DNA of 39,911 nucleotides from Candidatus Heimdallarchaeota archaeon (lineage in GTDB: Archaea; Asgardarchaeota; Heimdallarchaeia; Heimdallarchaeales; Heimdallarchaeaceae). Within the stretch, counting starts at the first letter, position 1, and each line of letters begins with the position of its first letter. Shown here piece by piece: positions 32,853 through 39,911 of this stretch. Location: assembly GCA_023705905.1 (NCBI GenBank), contig BPTK01000009.1:1-39911 (forward strand), written 5' to 3'. The position numbers were made by a program, and so were the translations under genes. The notes below the pieces were generated by a model. It had not been told where the DNA came from, did no database searches, and saw nothing but the letters and a program-made list of their open reading frames with translations.

Positions 32853-33422
32853 TCAATTACTGTTTCCAAAAATCTGTTTAATTGGAGCAAAGCAAAGGAA
32901 ATCACAGCGGTGAATTATATCAACTTCTGGTAATCTTGGGATTTTGTCTCCCTCTTTGCTGTGAAAGACAATTGCTTGTCTAACCAATATTGGTAACTCA
33001 AATTCATATACGAGTTCTAAACCCATGGCTGGATGTCGAATTAATTTTCCTTCTATCTTTTGAACTATCTTTCCTGCAGAGTTTCTCTCATATTCAATGA
33101 ATTTTCCTACATCATGAAGTAATCCTCCTGCAATTAATTCATCTTTATTGAGTTTATCCGCTAAGCCTAGTGTCTCATATCGCTCGTATGTAGCAATGCA
33201 CATTTGAGTTACTGCTCGAATGTGATCAACAATTGTTATTTTTGGAACAAGATTGTCTCCTTCGAGCAATTCTGGGATTAGAAGTGTAAATGGAATCATT
33301 TGAAGATCTTCTTCTTCCCATCCTCCCATATTTATTGCTTTTTCAAGTGCCTTAACTACTTTTTCTTGCAGTTTTTCATTCTCAATTTTTTCTATTTCAG
33401 GAAAAATGTCTTTAATCTCCAT
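32853..33422 (-). CDS. HD-domain metal-dependent phosphohydrolase
   Basis: 189 residues with the HD metal set: H67 (VDHIRAV), H103-D104 (LLHDVGKF), H130 (RHPAMG), H154 (VFHSKEGD) and D168 or D174. Family members hydrolyse nucleotides or cyclic dinucleotides. The substrate is not shown by sequence. It lies 19 nt upstream of the isocitrate dehydrogenase-type gene and is probably the first gene of the citrate operon. This raises the option of signalling or metabolite repair linked to that operon. Confidence 0.85.
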   Translation of the reverse strand: MEIKDIFPEIEKIENEKLQEKVVKALEKAINMGGWEEEDLQMIPFTLLIPELLEGDNLVPKITIVDHIRAVTQMCIATYERYETLGLADKLNKDELIAGGLLHDVGKFIEYERNSAGKIVQKIEGKLIRHPAMGLELVYEFELPILVRQAIVFHSKEGDKIPRLPEVDIIHRCDFLCFAPIKQIFGNSN

Positions 33423-33551
33423 TCAAACGACCTCTTTTCTAAATTTGTAATTGATTCTTTTCTACTAACATCAGATTTAGTCTGACAAAGGAAAAGTTCA
33501 CAAAGTCTAATTAAAATTTGTGCTTGCGATATGGATTTTATTCTAAAGTCA

Positions 33552-33944
33552 TTAATAAGACAAATCACCAAAAAGTACAAGCTTGTTCTTGCCATGTAAA
33601 GAAATTACAGCCATTCCTTTATCTATGAGTATAGATCGAAGTTTTCTATCATTTGTAGCTATAACAGCTTTGTGAATCTCTGCAAGGCGTATTAATTCAA
33701 AATCCACATGCCCCTCTATTTTGGATTCTATAGTCTTAAAAGCCTCAGCTAAATTTAAAGCAAGTTGCGCTTTACGTTTTATGGCTATTTTTCCTCTTTC
33801 TTTTAACCCTTCCAATTCAATTAAAACAATCTGTGGGACAACAATTTCGAAAGCAACGGTTAGAATTCTCTCGAATTCATAATTAAGATTAATTTTTTTT
33901 TCTAGAGGCAACATTAACATGCTAGAATCAAGTAGAACTAACAT
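33552..33944 (-). CDS. PIN-domain protein (FCF1/UTP23-like) next to aIF2 gamma
   Basis: 130 residues. The PIN fold has acidic residues D6 (LLDSSML), E43/E45 (IELEGLKER), a mid-domain acidic residue near E83 and D99 (ATNDRKLR). PIN proteins are Mg2+-dependent RNases. The place beside aIF2 gamma and the rpoE cluster is conserved in archaea, where this protein is thought to act in rRNA processing rather than as a VapC toxin. No antitoxin gene is adjacent. The gene starts 15 nt after the aIF2 gamma stop. Confidence 0.88.
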   Translation of the reverse strand: MLVLLDSSMLMLPLEKKINLNYEFERILTVAFEIVVPQIVLIELEGLKERGKIAIKRKAQLALNLAEAFKTIESKIEGHVDFELIRLAEIHKAVIATNDRKLRSILIDKGMAVISLHGKNKLVLFGDLSY

Positions 33945-33959
33945 GATAAAATCTCCAAA

Positions 33960-35228
33960 TTAATCAAAAATTTCTCCTACACCTATTAATCGAAATCTTC
34001 CGGAAATACGCCTAGATATTGCAACAAGACTTTTTGTTCTTGCTGCTACTTCTCTACTCAATTTAATCTGTGCTTCTTTTCCTTTGATTTCTGTAATTGA
34101 TCCTGAAGTCTTTGCAGTCCCAACATTAAGCATTAGAGTCTCCCCATGTGCAAGAGGCTGTACTTTTGTTATTTCTTCTGATCCAACAACAAATTCAAGC
34201 AATTGAATTTTGAGACTTAATGTTGAACGTATTGGAGGAGATTTTCCTGGTTTTGTTATGATATTTCCTCCCATTTTGTCTGATTTTATAAATGATGGGT
34301 CTAATTCTGTACCTAGAGAAACTAAACCACCCGAATGGGCACTATCTACTAAACCTTGCTCTCCTATTGCAATACTTACTACCTTTGTTGTAATTTTTTG
34401 ATAAGCAGCTTTGTTTCCTTTTTTGATTGAAATCCCTGGAACAATCTCAATGTCTTCCCCTACATTGATTTGTCCTTGACTAATTGATCCACCCAATGCC
34501 CCTCCTTTGAGGTTTTTTGGTTTAGTACCGGGTCTGTTGATATCAAAAGACCGTGCTACATGCATTTCAAATGGGCTATCTAGATCAATTTCTGGAGTTG
34601 GAATGTTTTTCTCAATCTCATTGATTAACACGTCAAGGTTAGCTCCATGCATTGCGCTTATTGGGACTATTGGTGCATCTTCAGCAATTGTTCCTTTGAT
34701 AAAATCTTTAATTTCTTGGTAATTTCTTTTAGCTTCTTCTTCTGTGACTAGTTCTATTTTATTTTGAGCAATGACGATATTCTTTATTTGAAGAATTTCC
34801 ATAGCTGCAAGATGTTCTCTTGTTTGAGGTTGAGGACATTTTGAATTTGCAGCAATTAGTAGAATTGCACCATTCATCAATGTAGCTCCAGATAGAAGAG
34901 TTGCCATCAAAACTTCGTGACCTGGGCAATCAACAAATGATACTCGTCTTACTAGCTCAGAGGGTTTCCCACATTTGGGACACTCTTTTTCCACTGTATA
35001 TGCTTCGGGTTCTGAGCAATTTGGACACTTTCGAAATTCTGTATCTGCATATCCCAATCTGATTGATATTCCTCTCTTCAATTCTTCTGAATGATCATCT
35101 GGGAATTTACCAGTTAAAGCTTGTACTAATGTAGACTTTCCATTATCAACATGTCCAATGGTTCCAATATTAACAACTGGTTGTTGGGTTTTTTTCTTTT
35201 CTTTTTTAGGGGGAACTTGTTCACTCAT
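33960..35228 (-). CDS. eif2g: Translation initiation factor aIF2 subunit gamma
   Basis: 422 residues from the ATG at 35228 (GAGGAAAATTTA upstream), preferred over a start nine codons earlier. It is a GTPase that brings Met-tRNAi to the 40S-like subunit. The G motifs are IGHVDNGKST (P-loop), FVDCPGHEVLMATL (G3), AQNKIELV (G4) and PISAMHG (G5). A zinc ribbon of two CPxCx pairs is inserted after switch I (CPNCSEPE, CPKCGKP), as in all a/eIF2 gamma. It lies upstream of the PIN gene and is divergent from rpoE1. Confidence 0.97.
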   Translation of the reverse strand: MSEQVPPKKEKKKTQQPVVNIGTIGHVDNGKSTLVQALTGKFPDDHSEELKRGISIRLGYADTEFRKCPNCSEPEAYTVEKECPKCGKPSELVRRVSFVDCPGHEVLMATLLSGATLMNGAILLIAANSKCPQPQTREHLAAMEILQIKNIVIAQNKIELVTEEEAKRNYQEIKDFIKGTIAEDAPIVPISAMHGANLDVLINEIEKNIPTPEIDLDSPFEMHVARSFDINRPGTKPKNLKGGALGGSISQGQINVGEDIEIVPGISIKKGNKAAYQKITTKVVSIAIGEQGLVDSAHSGGLVSLGTELDPSFIKSDKMGGNIITKPGKSPPIRSTLSLKIQLLEFVVGSEEITKVQPLAHGETLMLNVGTAKTSGSITEIKGKEAQIKLSREVAARTKSLVAISRRISGRFRLIGVGEIFD

Positions 35229-35290
35229 TAAATTTTCCTCAGTAATTCTACTCAATAGTTACCAAATCTTATTGATTAACTTTAGATGAA

Positions 35291-35317
35291 CCTATTTAAG
35301 TTTGTTTTCAAACTTAA
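35291..35317. promoter_or_regulatory. aIF2 gamma TATA box and 9-bp palindrome
   Basis: TTAAGTTTG (35296-35304) and CAAACTTAA (35309-35317) form a perfect inverted repeat around TTTT. On the minus strand CTTAAATAGG (35291-35300) is a plausible TATA box about 68 bases before the aIF2 gamma ATG. The repeat overlaps it, so it could be an operator. Confidence 0.4.
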
Positions 35318-35492
35318 GTAATCTATCAAAAACCTTCCGTTTAACATAATATTTTTTATAAATAAGTAATCTATCTTTTTCTCACAAAGGTTACGTTCTT
35401 AGCGTTTGATATATAGAAAATATTTGCTATGAGTATGTTTAAAAGCATTAGAAAAGAACGAGAATTGAATAATTAAGTGAGATGGATTTATC

Positions 35493-36068
35493 TTGTATTA
35501 TAAGGTAAAAGTAAAGGATACGTTAAGAGTTCCCCCTAATAGATTCGATGAAGACCTTGCTAAAGTATTAGCAGAAATCGCAAGAGAAGGTTTCGAAGGT
35601 AAAATTGATCCAGATTTAGGTTTCATTGTTGCAGTTACAGAAATAAACGAAATTTATCAAGGAAAATTGATTTCAGGAGACGGAGGTTCCTACTATGAAT
35701 CTGACTTCGAATTATTATGCTATTTGCCTGAAATAAATGAGATCGTTTCTGGAGAAGTAGTAGAATGTGTAGATTTTGGCGCATTTATCAGAATAGGAAC
35801 TATTGATGCTTTATGTCATGTGTCTCAAATCGCAGACGATTATTTCCGCTATATTCCAAAAAATGCTGTTCTTCGTGGAGATAAATCTAAACGAGATTTA
35901 CTGGTAAACACAAGGATACGTGCAAGAATCATTGCTGTAAGCATAGGGAAATCATCCATAAGAGTTGGTTTGACGATGCGTCAAGATGCTCTAGGAACAA
36001 ATGAGTGGATTGAAGAGTGGAAAGTTGAACTAAAAAATCCAAAGAGCAAAGCAGAGGAGGCTTCTTGA
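35493..36068 (+). CDS. rpoE1: RNA polymerase subunit RpoE1 (Rpo7/Rpb7)
   Basis: 191 residues from a TTG start with GTGAGATGG upstream. The N-terminal RNP-like domain (MYYKVKVKDTLRVPPNRFDE) is followed by an S1/OB domain (NEIVSGEVVECVDFGAFIRI to the segment IRVGLTMRQDALG). It forms the polymerase stalk with Rpo4 and binds nascent RNA. It starts a tight plus-strand operon with rpoE2, dephospho-CoA kinase, eS24 and eS31. The intergenic spacing to rpoE2 is 1 nt. Confidence 0.96.
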   Translation: MYYKVKVKDTLRVPPNRFDEDLAKVLAEIAREGFEGKIDPDLGFIVAVTEINEIYQGKLISGDGGSYYESDFELLCYLPEINEIVSGEVVECVDFGAFIRIGTIDALCHVSQIADDYFRYIPKNAVLRGDKSKRDLLVNTRIRARIIAVSIGKSSIRVGLTMRQDALGTNEWIEEWKVELKNPKSKAEEAS

Positions 36069-36069
36069 T

Positions 36070-36258
36070 ATGTCCAAAGCTTGTAGAGTGTGCCACATAA
36101 TCATGGAAAAGACTGCTAATATTTGTCCAAGTTGTAAAACACAAGATATTTCTTCTGAATTTGTAGGTGAGATATTCATCCTAAAACCAGAAGAAAGCGA
36201 TGTTGCGAAGAGAATGAAGATCGATAAAAAAGGACATTATGCTCTTCGAGTCCGGTGA
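36070..36258 (+). CDS. spt4: RpoE2, Spt4 homologue (elongation factor)
   Basis: 62 residues. A four-cysteine zinc ribbon (CRVCH, CPSCK) is followed by the strands SSEFVGEIFILKPEESDVAK and the end GHYALRVR typical of archaeal Spt4. It pairs with Spt5 to raise RNA polymerase processivity. It is tightly packed after rpoE1, and its TGA overlaps the GTG start of the next gene. Confidence 0.95.
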   Translation: MSKACRVCHIIMEKTANICPSCKTQDISSEFVGEIFILKPEESDVAKRMKIDKKGHYALRVR

Positions 36259-36806
36259 ACTTGTTGAATCAAATAAAACCTGGTTCCTACTTTTTACCCC
36301 AAAATCAAAGACGATATTTTAAGAACCCCTTAGGACAGATCCTTAAGAATCGACATGACGTTGTTAAATTAATTAATGAATTATCTCTGGACCATTCAAT
36401 ACCCAAGGTTATAACGGTGGGGGATGTAACCACACAAGTATTTGTGGAACAGTCATTTTTACCTGATATTGCTATCATAGATGAACATGTGCAAAGGGAA
36501 AAAGTTCCATTATTAGAAATTGAGAACGTTTCTACTGTAGAAATATCCAACCAAGCAGGCTACATAATGCAAAACGCATGGGTTGAGATTATTAATAGTC
36601 TAAAAAGTGAAGATAACAAAATAATTATAAAAATAATTGGTGAAGAGGACCTACTGGTACTTCCAGTTATACTTGAAGCTCCACTGGATTCAAAAGTCTT
36701 ATATGGGCAACCTAATGAAGGGTTAGTAGTAGTGTCAGTCACTGAAGAAGTAAAACAAAGCGTTTGCGGATTAATACGTAAAATGGTGAAGATTGATGAA
36801 GATTGA
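36255..36806 (+). CDS. GTP-dependent dephospho-CoA kinase (DUF359)
   Basis: 183 residues from a GTG that overlaps the rpoE2 stop. The archaeal DUF359 motifs are present: VITVGDVTTQVFVEQSFLPD (acidic nucleotide site), IDEHVQRE, VEISNQAGYIMQNAW and IIGEEDLLVLPVILEAPLDS, ending in YGQPNEGLVVV. The family uses GTP to phosphorylate dephospho-CoA, the last step of archaeal CoA synthesis. This gene is commonly found between Spt4 and eS24. CoA supply is also relevant to the citrate cluster, but no regulatory link is seen. Confidence 0.93.
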   Translation: MNLLNQIKPGSYFLPQNQRRYFKNPLGQILKNRHDVVKLINELSLDHSIPKVITVGDVTTQVFVEQSFLPDIAIIDEHVQREKVPLLEIENVSTVEISNQAGYIMQNAWVEIINSLKSEDNKIIIKIIGEEDLLVLPVILEAPLDSKVLYGQPNEGLVVVSVTEEVKQSVCGLIRKMVKIDED

Positions 36807-37092
36807 TATCATTGAAAAAAATGAAAATAAATTATTAGAGCGAACAGAAATACAAGCTAAAGTTGATCATGTTGGACAACCAGTTCCTAAACGTGATGAT
36901 TTCTTGTCAAAATTAGCTGCTTTACTAAATAAAGAAAGAAATCAAGTAGTTTTAATTAAACTAGAAGCTAAATATGGCGAAGGAAAAAGTTTAGCTCTTG
37001 TTCATGTTTATGAAACAGCTAAAAGAGCAATTGCTGTTGAAAAAGAGTTTCTCTTAAAAAGATCTGGAATTGTCCAAGAAAAAACTGAGTGA
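36796..37092 (+). CDS. rps24e: 30S ribosomal protein eS24
   Basis: 98 residues from the ATG at 36796, overlapping the kinase stop by 11 nt; a TTG one codon earlier is less likely. MKIDIIEKNENKLLERTEIQ and VPKRDDFLSKLAALLNKERN followed by YGEGKSLALVHVYETAKRA are the eS24 beta-barrel. It is part of the rpoE operon. Confidence 0.95.
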   Translation: MKIDIIEKNENKLLERTEIQAKVDHVGQPVPKRDDFLSKLAALLNKERNQVVLIKLEAKYGEGKSLALVHVYETAKRAIAVEKEFLLKRSGIVQEKTE

Positions 37093-37101
37093 GTGCAAGA
37101 A

Positions 37102-37269
37102 ATGAGTTCAACCCATAAAAAGTATAAAACTGAAGGAGATAAGATAGTTAGATTAAAGAAAGAATGCGAAAGATGTGGAAATGCTGTATATATGGCTGAA
37201 CATAAAGATCGTCAAACTTGTGGAAAATGTGGTTTCACCCAATATAAACGTGGTCGTAAAGCTTCTTAA
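37102..37269 (+). CDS. rps27ae: 30S ribosomal protein eS31 (S27ae)
   Basis: The 55-residue product starts MSSTHKKYKTEGDKIVRLKK and ends QYKRGRKAS. The four-cysteine zinc ribbon is CERCG and CGKCG. In eukaryotes this protein is made as a ubiquitin fusion; here there is no fused ubiquitin. A GTG three codons upstream is possible. It follows eS24 by 9 nt and ends the operon before a T-rich stretch near 37307-37314. Confidence 0.95.
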   Translation: MSSTHKKYKTEGDKIVRLKKECERCGNAVYMAEHKDRQTCGKCGFTQYKRGRKAS

Positions 37270-37548
37270 CAGTACATTAAACCCTTACAGAAAAATTTAT
37301 ACTTCATTTTTTCCTTAATATAATTAGGCGAATGACTGATTGAGACGGCTTAGATGTGCTTCACACATAGGATATAAAAGCGGGAAAAGGACGCCATCAT
37401 CTCTCACTATCTTTAAACAGCATCAAACAAATATTCTTGCTGAATATTAACAAAATTCATTTTGCTTTGAACGTCTCAAAGAGAAAACCTATAAGAAGTA
37501 ATCCAATTGTACTGTTGTATCTTAAAATTATAAAAAGGAGCAATATTA
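37270..37548. other. 279-bp intergenic region, possibly structured
   Basis: There is no convincing ORF. A strong TATA-like CCTTAATATAATTA lies at about 37313-37326. A stem GGCG (37327-37330)/CGCC (37392-37395) encloses an inner hairpin ATGTG (37354-37358)/CACAT (37364-37368). No clear C/D or H/ACA boxes were found. The downstream gene has its own Shine-Dalgarno. It may hold a small RNA or a long leader. Confidence 0.3.
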
Positions 37549-38016
37549 ATGAAACCTATGGAAATTACACTCCCTGAGGGCTTGTACAACTATGTACAGA
37601 AACTAGTCGATGAAAATAACTTTGAATCTATAGAATCATTTGTTAAACAAGCAACTTTCCTGTTAGCTGAACTTCATGGTTTTGGTGAACAGACAAAGGG
37701 TAAAGGCTTAAATGACATTATTGCAGATTTAATTATTTCAAAAATTGGTTCTAGTAAGGGAGAAATTCAAAAAGTTAAAACAGTCGTTAAGGATTTTAAG
37801 ATTCCTAATAAAGATTTAATTATTGAATCATTTAGTTCTTCCAAATTCATGTTTGAAGATGCAATATTTGCATCCTGCCAATTTGCAATGTTAAAACAGG
37901 GGAATCCCCCAGTTACTAAAGAAGAATTTGCTAGATCCTTAAAACAAATGGAAGAAGCCGGAATTTTAACACAGATAAAACAAGGCGAGAAAATGATGTG
38001 GAAACGCAATGAATAA
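37549..38016 (+). CDS. Ribbon-helix-helix-like protein, probable DNA-binding
   Basis: 155 residues. AAGGAG lies eight bases before the ATG. The first about 45 residues (MEITLPEGLYNYVQKLVDEN then FESIESFVKQATFLLAEL) fit a CopG-type ribbon-helix-helix: a strand, then two helices. The remainder is helical, and the C-terminus (KEEFARSLKQMEEAGILTQI then KQGEKMMWKRNE) resembles the end of a winged helix. It is possibly a dimeric transcription regulator. No adjacent target is evident. The family is not recognised. Confidence 0.65.
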   Translation: MKPMEITLPEGLYNYVQKLVDENNFESIESFVKQATFLLAELHGFGEQTKGKGLNDIIADLIISKIGSSKGEIQKVKTVVKDFKIPNKDLIIESFSSSKFMFEDAIFASCQFAMLKQGNPPVTKEEFARSLKQMEEAGILTQIKQGEKMMWKRNE

Positions 38017-38044
38017 TTGCCCCCTGAACTATTTTCTCTTTATC

Positions 38045-38728
38045 CTATTTTTCTATCATGGCATTTGCCATTTCTAGTAACACCGACTTAGGCTCTTTTG
38101 CCTTAACAAATCCTGAGGCTAGGAGTACTCCTTTTGCACCTAATTGTAATGCTTCCGAAACATCTTTAGCTGTAGATACACCCGCTCCGACTAAGGGTGT
38201 AATAGAAGCATTGACTTCTTTTATTGCTTGAATAGTTTGTTTAACTAAATCTGGTTTTGTTGTAACAGAGATCCCGCTACCTATGAGTTCTGGTGGTTCC
38301 ATTGCACATGCTGGAGGATTTAAAGCTGATATTGCTCTGCTTGCCTGAAGATTGTTTGCACATACACATGTGTAGAAATCTAATTTCTTTGCTTTTGCAA
38401 TGATTTTTTCTATGTTAGATAATTTTAATTGATGTTCAGAGTGATTTACCAGTGTTCCAGATGCTCCACTTTGTATGATTGCTTCCATTAAATTGTTTCC
38501 AGTGTGACTACCCGAATCATTTGGATCCGTGTGCTGAGCAAATATGGGAATATTTGCAGATTGATGAATGAGACGGATGTCTACAGTCTGAGGACAAACA
38601 ACTATCTCAACACCTACTTCTTTTGCAACTTCTTCAGCAATTTTTGCTAATTTCACTCCATTTTCTCCAGCAGATTGGATGTAATTTTTGAAATTTAAAA
38701 TTATAACAGGGAATTTTAATGTGACCAT
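38045..38728 (-). CDS. tpiA: Triosephosphate isomerase (archaeal type)
   Basis: 227 residues, the short archaeal form. Catalytic residues are present: N12 and K14 (NFKNY), H96 (VNHSEH) and E144 (AMEPPELIGSG). GAGVSTAKDVSEALQLGAKG is the phosphate-binding loop. It interconverts glyceraldehyde-3-phosphate and dihydroxyacetone phosphate. A TATA-like element at about 38749-38758 is roughly 25 bases from the ATG and there is no Shine-Dalgarno, so the mRNA is probably leaderless. It is divergent from the Roadblock gene. Confidence 0.96.
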   Translation of the reverse strand: MVTLKFPVIILNFKNYIQSAGENGVKLAKIAEEVAKEVGVEIVVCPQTVDIRLIHQSANIPIFAQHTDPNDSGSHTGNNLMEAIIQSGASGTLVNHSEHQLKLSNIEKIIAKAKKLDFYTCVCANNLQASRAISALNPPACAMEPPELIGSGISVTTKPDLVKQTIQAIKEVNASITPLVGAGVSTAKDVSEALQLGAKGVLLASGFVKAKEPKSVLLEMANAMIEK

Positions 38729-38800
38729 AGAATGGAATTAACATTGTAATTTAAAAAATTACCTTAAATTCTTTGTTTGTAGTACTACAACATTTGAAAT

Positions 38801-38857
38801 GTTTAAATATCCAAATTCATAATAATCAATAAGAGCTGTGTAATAACACTTGGTGAT
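38801..38857 (+). promoter_or_regulatory. TATA box and Shine-Dalgarno of Roadblock gene
   Basis: GTTTAAATAT at 38801-38810 is a plausible TATA box. GGTGAT at 38852-38857 is five bases before the TTG start at 38863. The nearby ATG at 38867 is out of frame and reaches a stop after five codons. Confidence 0.5.
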
Positions 38858-38862
38858 TTGTC

Positions 38863-39387
38863 TTGTATGGCGCCGATCAAATAAATGCAATCCTACATGA
38901 AATAATAACTAGTGATGCTAACATTAACCATGTTATATTAGCTGATAAAACTGGACTAACACTTGCATATTCTTCAAGATTTGCTTTCGATGAATTCGAA
39001 ACAGAAGCGCTTGGAGCGATAGCTAGTGCAGTATATTTGGCAAGTGAACAACAGGGTCAAAATGTGGGATTAGCAGCATTAGATATTATAATCTCAGAAT
39101 TTTCTGATGGTTTAATCTTAGTTGCCAGTTGTGGAAGTACAGTATTGTGTCTTATCACAGATACTGGTGTCCAACTAGGCCTGGTACGAAGAACCATGAA
39201 AATGGCTGCAGAAAAAGTACGAAATATATTAGATGTTGAAGCGAAACCAGCAACAATTGCTGAAACTCCAACTTCAACACCTACTCCAACTCCTGCACCT
39301 GAACCAGTGGAAACTGAAGAAAAGAAAGTTCAGGATGAATTCATATCTGATTTAGAATTAGCTTTGAGAGAACTTGAACAATTCTAA
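38863..39387 (+). CDS. Roadblock/LC7-domain protein
   Basis: 174 residues from a TTG fixed by the GGTGAT site. Residues 1-120 form a Roadblock/LC7 domain (DQINAILHEIITSDANINHV, ILADKTGLTLAYSSR, EALGAIASAVYLASEQ, SDGLILVASCGSTVLCLI). The TPTSTPTPTPAPEP linker follows at about 136-150, then a short amphipathic C-terminal helix (ISDLELALRELEQF). Roadblock proteins dimerise and regulate or bind small GTPases, as in MglB and Rag-Ragulator. A truncated KaiC-like gene starts 28 nt later on the same strand. The C-terminal helix may bind that partner (inference). Confidence 0.92.
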   Translation: MYGADQINAILHEIITSDANINHVILADKTGLTLAYSSRFAFDEFETEALGAIASAVYLASEQQGQNVGLAALDIIISEFSDGLILVASCGSTVLCLITDTGVQLGLVRRTMKMAAEKVRNILDVEAKPATIAETPTSTPTPTPAPEPVETEEKKVQDEFISDLELALRELEQF

Positions 39388-39415
39388 TCAAAAAAATTGC
39401 GATGAGGTAAGTTAA

Positions 39416-39911
39416 ATGGATATAGAGTCCCCCAAAGGTGGAGTGGAAAGAATAGGTAAGAAAAGTGGTAATGTTGATGCTAGAGGCAAACTAATACAAA
39501 CTGGTATTAGGACTTTAGACCAGAAACTTGGCATGGAAATGTCTTCTCGAAGAGGTATCCCAAATGGTTCTCTAATCCTAGTGAGCTACCCTTCAGATAC
39601 CGTAATCCCCAAATTATTTGTTCAACGTATTTTGCTCAATTGGGCGCAAAAAACAGAAGAAAATATGATATTTTATGTCCATAGCAGCACGCCATATGAC
39701 AGTATATTGAGATCTTTTCAGGCTTATGAATGGGATGTTTCTCCATACGAAGGTAAAAATTGGTATTTTGAAAATATGTTCGATTTAACAAGTTCAGCAA
39801 TGTCATCAACTTTGAAGTTAGGTAAAATAGAAGTTAGAAGAAGAACCTATGCAAAGAAAATAATTGATAGAATGATTCATGTTAAAGAAAGTCAGAATAA
39901 ACAATGCTTTA
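39416..39911 (+). CDS. KaiC/RecA-like protein with degenerate P-loop, cut by window edge
   Basis: The first 165 residues only. GAGGT lies upstream of the ATG at 39416. IQTGIRTLDQKLG, then RRGIPNGSLILVSYPSDT and KLFVQRILLNWAQ, follow the KaiC pattern 'TGIpgLDelLGGGiPrGsvvLv.GpPGtGKTtla.qfl', but the Walker A loop reads SYPSDTVIP, without Gly-Lys-Thr/Ser. FYVHSSTPYDSILRSFQAYE and WDVSPYEGKNWYFENMFDL match the usual 'yit.e.s.e.l...a...g.d...y...g.l.ii' run. It is probably a non-hydrolysing RadA/KaiC-like partner of the Roadblock protein. It could instead be intact but divergent; the 3' part is not visible. Confidence 0.6.
   Translation, partial: MDIESPKGGVERIGKKSGNVDARGKLIQTGIRTLDQKLGMEMSSRRGIPNGSLILVSYPSDTVIPKLFVQRILLNWAQKTEENMIFYVHSSTPYDSILRSFQAYEWDVSPYEGKNWYFENMFDLTSSAMSSTLKLGKIEVRRRTYAKKIIDRMIHVKESQNKQCF

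Noticed and set aside
33392-33595. 67-codon minus-strand ORF between HD and PIN genes
   Set aside because: Overlaps both neighbours, lacks a Shine-Dalgarno and shows no domain pattern.
33552-33944. VapBC toxin-antitoxin module
   Set aside because: No antitoxin is adjacent, and the PIN protein is in its usual archaeal place beside aIF2 gamma.
37327-37441. C/D box guide RNA
   Set aside because: CTGA occurs at about 37336 and 37440 but no RTGATGA C-box is present near either.
38867-38884. ATG as Roadblock start
   Set aside because: Out of frame and ends after five codons; the in-frame TTG has GGTGAT at proper spacing.

Overview
The window is low-GC (about one third G+C by eye) archaeal chromosome, most probably from an Asgard archaeon. 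The core information genes are archaeal: uS13/uS4, RadA, family-B DNA polymerase, aIF2 gamma, RpoE1/RpoE2, eS24 and eS31. Alongside them are genes typical of Asgard genomes: a ubiquitin-conjugating (E2) enzyme, a Ras/Rab-like small GTPase, a probable gelsolin-fold protein and a Roadblock/LC7 protein. Shine-Dalgarno sites resembling GGTGAT or GGAG and probable leaderless promoters are mixed. TTG and GTG starts are common. A Heimdallarchaeia-type host would fit, but this was not tested.

Layout. 1-1520 (minus): tRNA-Ser(GGA), uS13 and a truncated uS4 with a repetitive tail. 1575-4565: a tiny membrane peptide, a degenerate NIF3-like protein, an NSUN-type RNA m5C methyltransferase and the gelsolin-like protein. 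4630-8272 (minus): a complete preQ0 (7-deazaguanine) operon in the order queE, folE2/mptA, DUF366-like gene, queD, queC, for archaeosine or a related modified base. 8338-9013 (minus): E2 enzyme preceded by a 54-residue helical protein. 9167-13756: two unknown proteins, RadA, cobalamin adenosyltransferase, a membrane zinc protein and a small GTPase. 13946-20126: 3-hydroxyacyl-CoA dehydrogenase, an exported single-anchor protein, an unknown protein, and PolB split by a 352-residue intein with a LAGLIDADG endonuclease. 20315-23640 (plus): a PPC/DUF296 protein, a TIM-barrel-like protein, an acidic coiled-coil protein and a CobA-like protein that has lost its P-loop.

23629-33422 (minus) is the metabolic core. 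It holds an HD-domain protein, an isocitrate dehydrogenase-type enzyme, a divergent LeuC/LeuD-like pair, a fused aconitase, both ATP-citrate lyase subunits and Trm5. IDH, aconitase and ACL together connect 2-oxoglutarate, isocitrate, citrate, and acetyl-CoA plus oxaloacetate. This could be a reductive TCA segment or an acetyl-CoA supply route. The LeuC/LeuD pair lacks several residues normally conserved in aconitases and may have another substrate.

33552-37269 is the conserved archaeal neighbourhood of a PIN protein and aIF2 gamma (minus), then rpoE1, rpoE2, GTP-dependent dephospho-CoA kinase, eS24 and eS31 (plus). The window ends with a ribbon-helix-helix-like protein, triosephosphate isomerase, and a Roadblock protein followed by a truncated KaiC/RecA-like protein without a recognisable Walker A motif.

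The best candidates for something undescribed are the divergent LeuC/LeuD pair inside the citrate cluster, the Roadblock plus degenerate KaiC-like pair, the operon with the P-loop-less CobA paralog, and the small helical protein paired with an E2.
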